Source: Cordia subcordata
Lineage: Eukaryota; Streptophyta; Magnoliopsida; Boraginales; Cordiaceae
Assembly: GCA_028554755.1 (NCBI GenBank)
Contig: JAPTOF010000010.1
Location: forward strand, 3,270,001 to 3,334,000
Direction: 5' to 3'
DNA: 64,000 nt
Position 1 is the first letter of the stretch. Every line of letters starts with the position of its first letter. The notes under the pieces were generated by a model, which worked only from the letters and a program-made list of their open reading frames with translations, was not told the origin of the DNA and made no database searches. A program made the translations under genes and the position numbers. Below, one piece after another: positions 60,110 through 64,000 of the stretch.

Positions 60110-60420
60110 CTCTAACTAGTATAAATAGGTCATGTTCTTCACGTAGTCAGTCGCAGTAAAAAAAAAGAATAGCTTATAGTTTTATTTTACGTATTTAGTT
60201 CTTGGCATACAGAGAGTCTTCAGAGAGAGTTCATTTGCTACTAGTTCGACAGTTTCTTTCATTGGAGTACTACCGTACGCCAAGAAGGTAATAGCCGTTG
60301 TACCCTAGGAGGGATACGCCACACCCCTTAGCACCGATAGAGGGGGCGTAAATCCCTTAAGGATATCGTTTACGAGTCTCGGTTTAGTCTATTTTATTTT
60401 ACACTCTACCACTGAATAGG
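60110..60420 (+). mobile_element. LTR- or leader-like retroelement remnant (tentative)
   Basis: A TATAAATAG box at 60120-60128 is followed by a compact leader with CCTAGGAGGGATACGCCACA, CCCCTTAGCACCGATAGAGG and GGGCGTAAATCCCTTAAGGA. That GC-rich patch is out of keeping with its surroundings and reminds me of retroelement R/U5 regions, but no primer-binding site or coding part was seen. Confidence 0.25.
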
Positions 60421-61498
60421 AATAGTTTCTGTTTATCTAAATTTATTCTCCTCGTTCGGCTTCTACTTTATTTATATTTACCAACAAAATCTGGCTTAAC
60501 TTTAGAAAAAGAAAAGGGAAAAGAAAAAGGATGAAACAGCAGAAATAGCTTCTCTTCTTAACTCTTCGTCTTAATCTTAATGATGGAAGTGGTGAATATC
60601 GTAACATAGAAATGAGAAATCCAATTGCTGTCATCGAAAATTATATTGTTGGAAGTTGTGAATGGAATAAACACAAACCAATAGGAACGATAGATAGCAA
60701 ATAATCTCCTATATATATTGTAATATGCTAATCGAAAAGAGTTTTCGAGATGCAAATTTTTTGGTCTCTCTCAACATAAATAGCAAGGAAAGCTATAACA
60801 AAGGCAAAATCGGTAATTAACAAAACACGAAGCCCAACAACCTAATGAAATAGATAAATTAAGCATGATGCGTCATGGTTAAAACTTGTGTGTTTAAACT
60901 TATTACTGTCTCTAATATAAATATTGTTTAATCTTCAACTAATAAAAACGCGTGTTCAAATGTATCATTGTATTACGAGTTTGTAACATTAGATCGAATA
61001 CAATATTACGAGACACACACTCACAAACGTGGGGTGTTGCAAGAGAGGGGCAAGCAACAATTGATACGATCAAGACCGTTATCCCTCTTAAGTTTCGCAT
61101 TGATACAAATGGACATATAGGCCAATAGAGCCAGATCTTGCTGGAGGCACCATTTTTGTCCTCTAAATTGAATGAGTTTATATATACTGCAAGAAAGGAG
61201 CCAGAAAACTTGTTTGATCTTCCCCCATGGACAAGAATGACATCCCATTTCTGGTCTTCAATGTTCCCACGTGGCCGATACTTTTGGATCATGTCGGTAT
61301 ACAGACACATGATTCACAAAACAATTCTGGTCCTTATTAAGAATGTGGTAGTTTTTTGATTGAAAGAAGTAAATCAAGATTTAGGGTTGTTGAATTCGCA
61401 AAGGTTGATTCAGGCCATGATTAACTAATCAATCTATACATTCCACTTGTGACTCTGACAATTGCTTATTCATAGGCTATTATTATAGTTGAAGACAA
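60421..61498. other. AT-rich spacer
   Basis: Overlapping small frames on both strands (60939-61359) are mirror shadows of one another with no family features. Confidence 0.4.
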
Positions 61499-61537
61499 GC
61501 CGCTATGGTTAAATTGGTAGACACGCTGCTCTTAGGG
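61499..61537 (+). pseudogene. Plastid trnL(UAG) 5' fragment (nuclear plastid DNA)
   Basis: GCCGCTATGGTTAAATTGGT then AGACACGCTGCTCTTAGG is the first ~38 nt of the chloroplast tRNA-Leu(UAG): acceptor strand, D arm, anticodon stem and the UAG anticodon (TAG in CTTAGG), with one difference (T for G in GGTGAAATT). Beyond it similarity fades, so the tRNA cannot fold. A nuclear insertion of plastid DNA, truncated. Confidence 0.8.
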
Positions 61538-64000
61538 TGTAGTCTTTGGTTCACATAGTAATTACTAAGTGGAATGAAAAGTCTAAAATTAACCAATTAA
61601 TTCACATATCAATTTGCATCTCCATTTACAAGCACTACCTGAAATCATTGACCATAATCGTAAACCGTTACGTAGTGCAACTAGAATTTGAATTGTGAAT
61701 TTCGTTTATGTCTAAAACCGAATCTTTCAAGTTACCCACCAATTTAAGTCTCTATTCTAAGTTAAACAGTATAGTTTTATATTTTTCATCAAACTATAAG
61801 ATAAAAATTTGTGACTTTGTGTAAATTAGATAGAAATTACTACAATATAATAAGTTCTTTACTAATTTAGAAAATTAACATGAAATAAGATATGAAAATT
61901 AATTATTCAAGTGATAACACAAGAATCAACTTCACTCTTCAAAAACATTCAAACAAACAACTGACTTTATATATCTAAATTCCAATGAACGGCCGAACAG
62001 ATCGATTCTTTTCTTGGGCGTTTAGAATTCGAGACTGATTATTTGTACCTTAATGGGCCTCTTTCCTTAATGCGGCCCATCTTGAGATGTTTAGTCCAAC
62101 ACGCTTTATTACACTCCTCTAATTCACTGACTTGATCGGCAGTCCTTTTATTTTGGTTTTTAATTTTTAGAGAATTCAATTATTCTTATGTGAACAAATC
62201 ACAAATTTTATTAACATAATATTAATTAACTTTAGGATTAAATTCATATTTAGAGTTGAGCTTTTGTCCTACTTTCACTGTGTTTTTTATACAATTATCT
62301 AAAACTTTAAATCTGAAACGCATGTAGGTCTATCAGCATTTCAAATTTAAGATTTTAGATAAGCATATAACAAACACAACATTTATCTATTTAGACTTTA
62401 CATATTTGAATAGAGATGCCAATATGCAACTCTTTAAATTCGCTATTTTTTTTAATTATAAAAAGTTTTGCTATTTTTTTGAATTATAAAAAGTTAATCA
62501 TAGGTCACAGGTGAAGCAGATAGAGAAATATGTAATTATCTTAGATATATAGAACATCATTTTCAAATGTAATATCTAAATTATTAGGATAAAACTATAA
62601 TATATTTCTTATAGTAACGTGTAATTAGGTGAATAAACTGACTGCTCACATGTTTGCTATCACGAGAAGGCAACAAAAGTTGATGGACCATTTGTCATAA
62701 ATAGCCGGGCCCTCTTTCTTAATATTCAACATCTTTAATATGTTTTGCGTTTTCTCGGAATAATTATTTGGAAAAGGAGATTTGGGCTGGACCAATCACT
62801 AAGCAAGATGATATTTAACGTTTGTAAGAATGAACTTCGAAGAAAATTGACAGGGGGTCCATCCGCTTTGGATAATCGCTCATTAGGGATATACATGGGC
62901 AGTTTGGACGGTTTCTGCACTAATTTTTTCAATTTACAAGAAAGGCGTGAATTTTCAATTTTAAAGGAAATAGATGTGACTCCTCTTCTATCATGCTCTA
63001 ACCTTGTTCGAGTAGCCAAGATAAGCAGACTTTGGAGTCAAATCACGGGTTACATTCACCATCTAAATGTCTGCCAAAAGAAAAAGGAAAACAAAAACAT
63101 TAACTACTAAATATCTTTCTTTTCTTTCTTTTTCTTTAGAGCCGACAGATATCTTAAAATGTCAAAGCTAGACTCTATTAGGCATGATAGATGCAAATCT
63201 TTTTTCATCATTAATTTATCATATCCAGTGCGAAGTTTTTCATTTGCATTTTAAGATAGTGATGTCTCATTTTTTTTATTTTTTATGCATTATTTTATAT
63301 ATAAAGTGATAAAAGAATAATTAATATATATATATATATATATATATATCTAACCAGAAATCTTAAATATTTGTATTATAGTTCAGATAGGATTAGTTAA
63401 CAATCCCGTGAAGGCAAGCGAATGGCTAAAAAGGAAGTTGGTCCCGGTTGTGGAAATTTATGCACTTTTTTAATTGGTCCTATCCCTATGGCTTTAGTAA
63501 AAAGTACATCTAGATTCGCAATGGGGGGAAAAAAGGACGAAAAGGTGAATGGGAACAATTATAAAAAGAACGAATAACAGAAAAGACACAGAATAATTTG
63601 ATTTTTTTGTTTCAATCGGAAAATAAACTCAAGTGAAACAATAATTTTCCACGAGGAAATATTAAAATATTCCTTTACTTAAAATAGATAACTTTATTTG
63701 ATTTTATTTTATTTTCTATTGAGAAAAACTTTAAACAAGATCTTTTTTACTTTGGATAAAAAATAAACATACCAATTGATAGCAGGAAGAATTTTAAACA
63801 AGGTCACTTTGAATTTGAGATTATCAATAAGATCAGAACTCGTGGTATATATTAAAATATAACTCACATAGTAGAGTTTTAATTGAACTTCAATACAAGT
63901 AGGAATTTGAGATAGAGTCCTATCGAAAGCCTTATATTGGCCGACTAAAAGTATTATCCCAAAATAACATATGTGAACAGACAGAGATGCCTCGCGTGTG
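61538..64000. other. AT-rich terminal region
   Basis: No gene supported. (TA)n at 63325-63349. The 121-codon plus-strand frame at 62745-63110 has no recognisable domain, and its opposite strand is also open, so it was not called. Confidence 0.4.

Noticed and set aside
62745..63110. 121-codon ORF with an overlapping antisense ORF
   Set aside because: No recognised motif and both strands open; cannot be told from chance. Would need conservation or transcript data.

Overview
This window is nuclear DNA of a dicot plant, with an asterid-like eudicot as a weak guess. It carries spliced genes with GT-AG introns, plant-specific families (CrRLK1L, LRX, UGT, group-3 SULTR, IQD, CYP81), AT-rich intergenic DNA, (TA)n and (GA)n microsatellites, and many short transposons. 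All exon boundaries were worked out by hand from splice sites, reading-frame continuity and family conservation; no search was run.

Layout. 810-6271 (+): a ten-exon TSO1-like CXC (TCX) gene, followed by an in-frame duplicate of its own 3' end. 7152-9487: a fold-back repeat element with ~140 bp inverted arms and a tandem hairpin core. 9953-10328: a MITE-like hairpin. 12343-13533 (+): an intronless LRR-extensin-like gene. 13.5-19.8 kb: AT-rich repeats, including a large palindrome with a second element nested in one arm, and a LINE 3' remnant. 19893-23407 (+): an eight-exon TPR protein. 23883-25703 (-): a two-exon UDP-glycosyltransferase, convergent with the TPR gene. 27224-32937 (-): a twelve-exon group-3 sulfate transporter. 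33-40 kb: no intact gene, but a textbook tRNA-derived SINE with an 18 bp target duplication and a 901 bp hAT-type non-autonomous element. 40.9-52.1 kb is a gene graveyard: a CrRLK1L receptor kinase with two frameshifts, two broken CYP81-type P450 copies, a probable Gypsy LTR end, a Copia gag/PBS/LTR remnant and an F-box pseudogene. 53425-55225 (-): an intact four-exon IQD calmodulin-binding protein. 56.9-57.8 kb: a three-copy ~303 bp tandem array. 61.5 kb: a fragment of plastid trnL(UAG).

Six genes look intact: TCX, LRX-like, TPR, UGT, SULTR and IQD. They have unrelated roles (transcription, cell wall, chaperone-associated, small-molecule glycosylation, anion transport, calmodulin/cytoskeleton), so I see no pathway cluster. 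I found no clearly undescribed molecular system. The most unusual items are the TCX 3'-end duplication, the 7.1-9.5 kb fold-back element with degraded relatives in introns of the sulfate transporter, and the nested palindrome at 16.5-18.2 kb.
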